This document shows positions 5,609 to 5,634 of a DNA stretch of 5,634 bases, one piece after another; the first letter of the stretch is position 1, and each line of letters starts with the position of its first letter. The DNA is from Cupriavidus sp. (lineage in GTDB: Bacteria > Pseudomonadota > Gammaproteobacteria > Burkholderiales > Burkholderiaceae). The DNA lies in assembly GCA_013362725.1 (NCBI GenBank), contig JABFVP010000005.1:1-5634 (forward strand). Reading direction: 5' to 3'. Below the pieces are notes generated by a model that was not told where the DNA came from, ran no database searches, and worked only from the letters and a program-made list of their open reading frames with translations. The position numbers were made by a program, and so were the translations under genes.

Positions 5609-5634
5609 CGGCGCGCTAGGCCTGGGTTGCAGCG

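Noticed and set aside
1..5634. Mobile elements, phage genes, CRISPR arrays, tRNA/rRNA genes or a defence system.
   Set aside because: I saw no transposase or integrase motifs, no spaced repeats, no tRNA-like cloverleaf sequence and no defence-type domains. Gene content is ordinary metabolic and membrane functions.

Overview
The window is GC-rich (roughly two-thirds G+C by eye) with strong G/C third-position bias, which produces long spurious open frames on both strands. Gene content, codon use and protein style suggest a beta-proteobacterium of the Burkholderiaceae, most like Cupriavidus/Ralstonia. That placement is inferred from style and not from any search.

Layout, left to right: (1) the 5' end of a LysR-type regulator on the minus strand, cut by the left edge; (2) a compact divergent promoter region of about 125 bp (284-410) with nested inverted repeats and a good sigma70-like promoter facing right; (3) a tight plus-strand operon of four genes: a 68-aa DUF3311-type small membrane protein, a 460-aa sodium:solute symporter (SSS) family transporter, a 551-aa YtcJ-like Amidohydro_3 metal-dependent hydrolase, and a 317-aa COG0523/CobW-family GTPase whose ATG overlaps the hydrolase stop (ATGA); (4) a 26-bp convergent gap with a GC hairpin; (5) a minus-strand YihY/BrkB-family (UPF0761) inner-membrane protein, unrelated to the operon; (6) about 60 bp of upstream sequence up to the right edge.

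The operon reads as a regulated 'import, hydrolyse, metallate' unit. The DUF3311/SSS pair would bring a small organic solute across the inner membrane, the cytoplasmic amidohydrolase would cleave it (amide, formamide or cyclic C-N bond; substrate unknown), and the COG0523 GTPase may supply or insert the metal the hydrolase needs. The divergent LysR protein probably senses the substrate or product and controls the operon and itself. Each family is known. The least described aspects are the combination, the translational coupling of a metallochaperone-type GTPase to an amidohydrolase, and the unknown substrate. I see no phage, IS element, CRISPR, RNA gene or defence system here.
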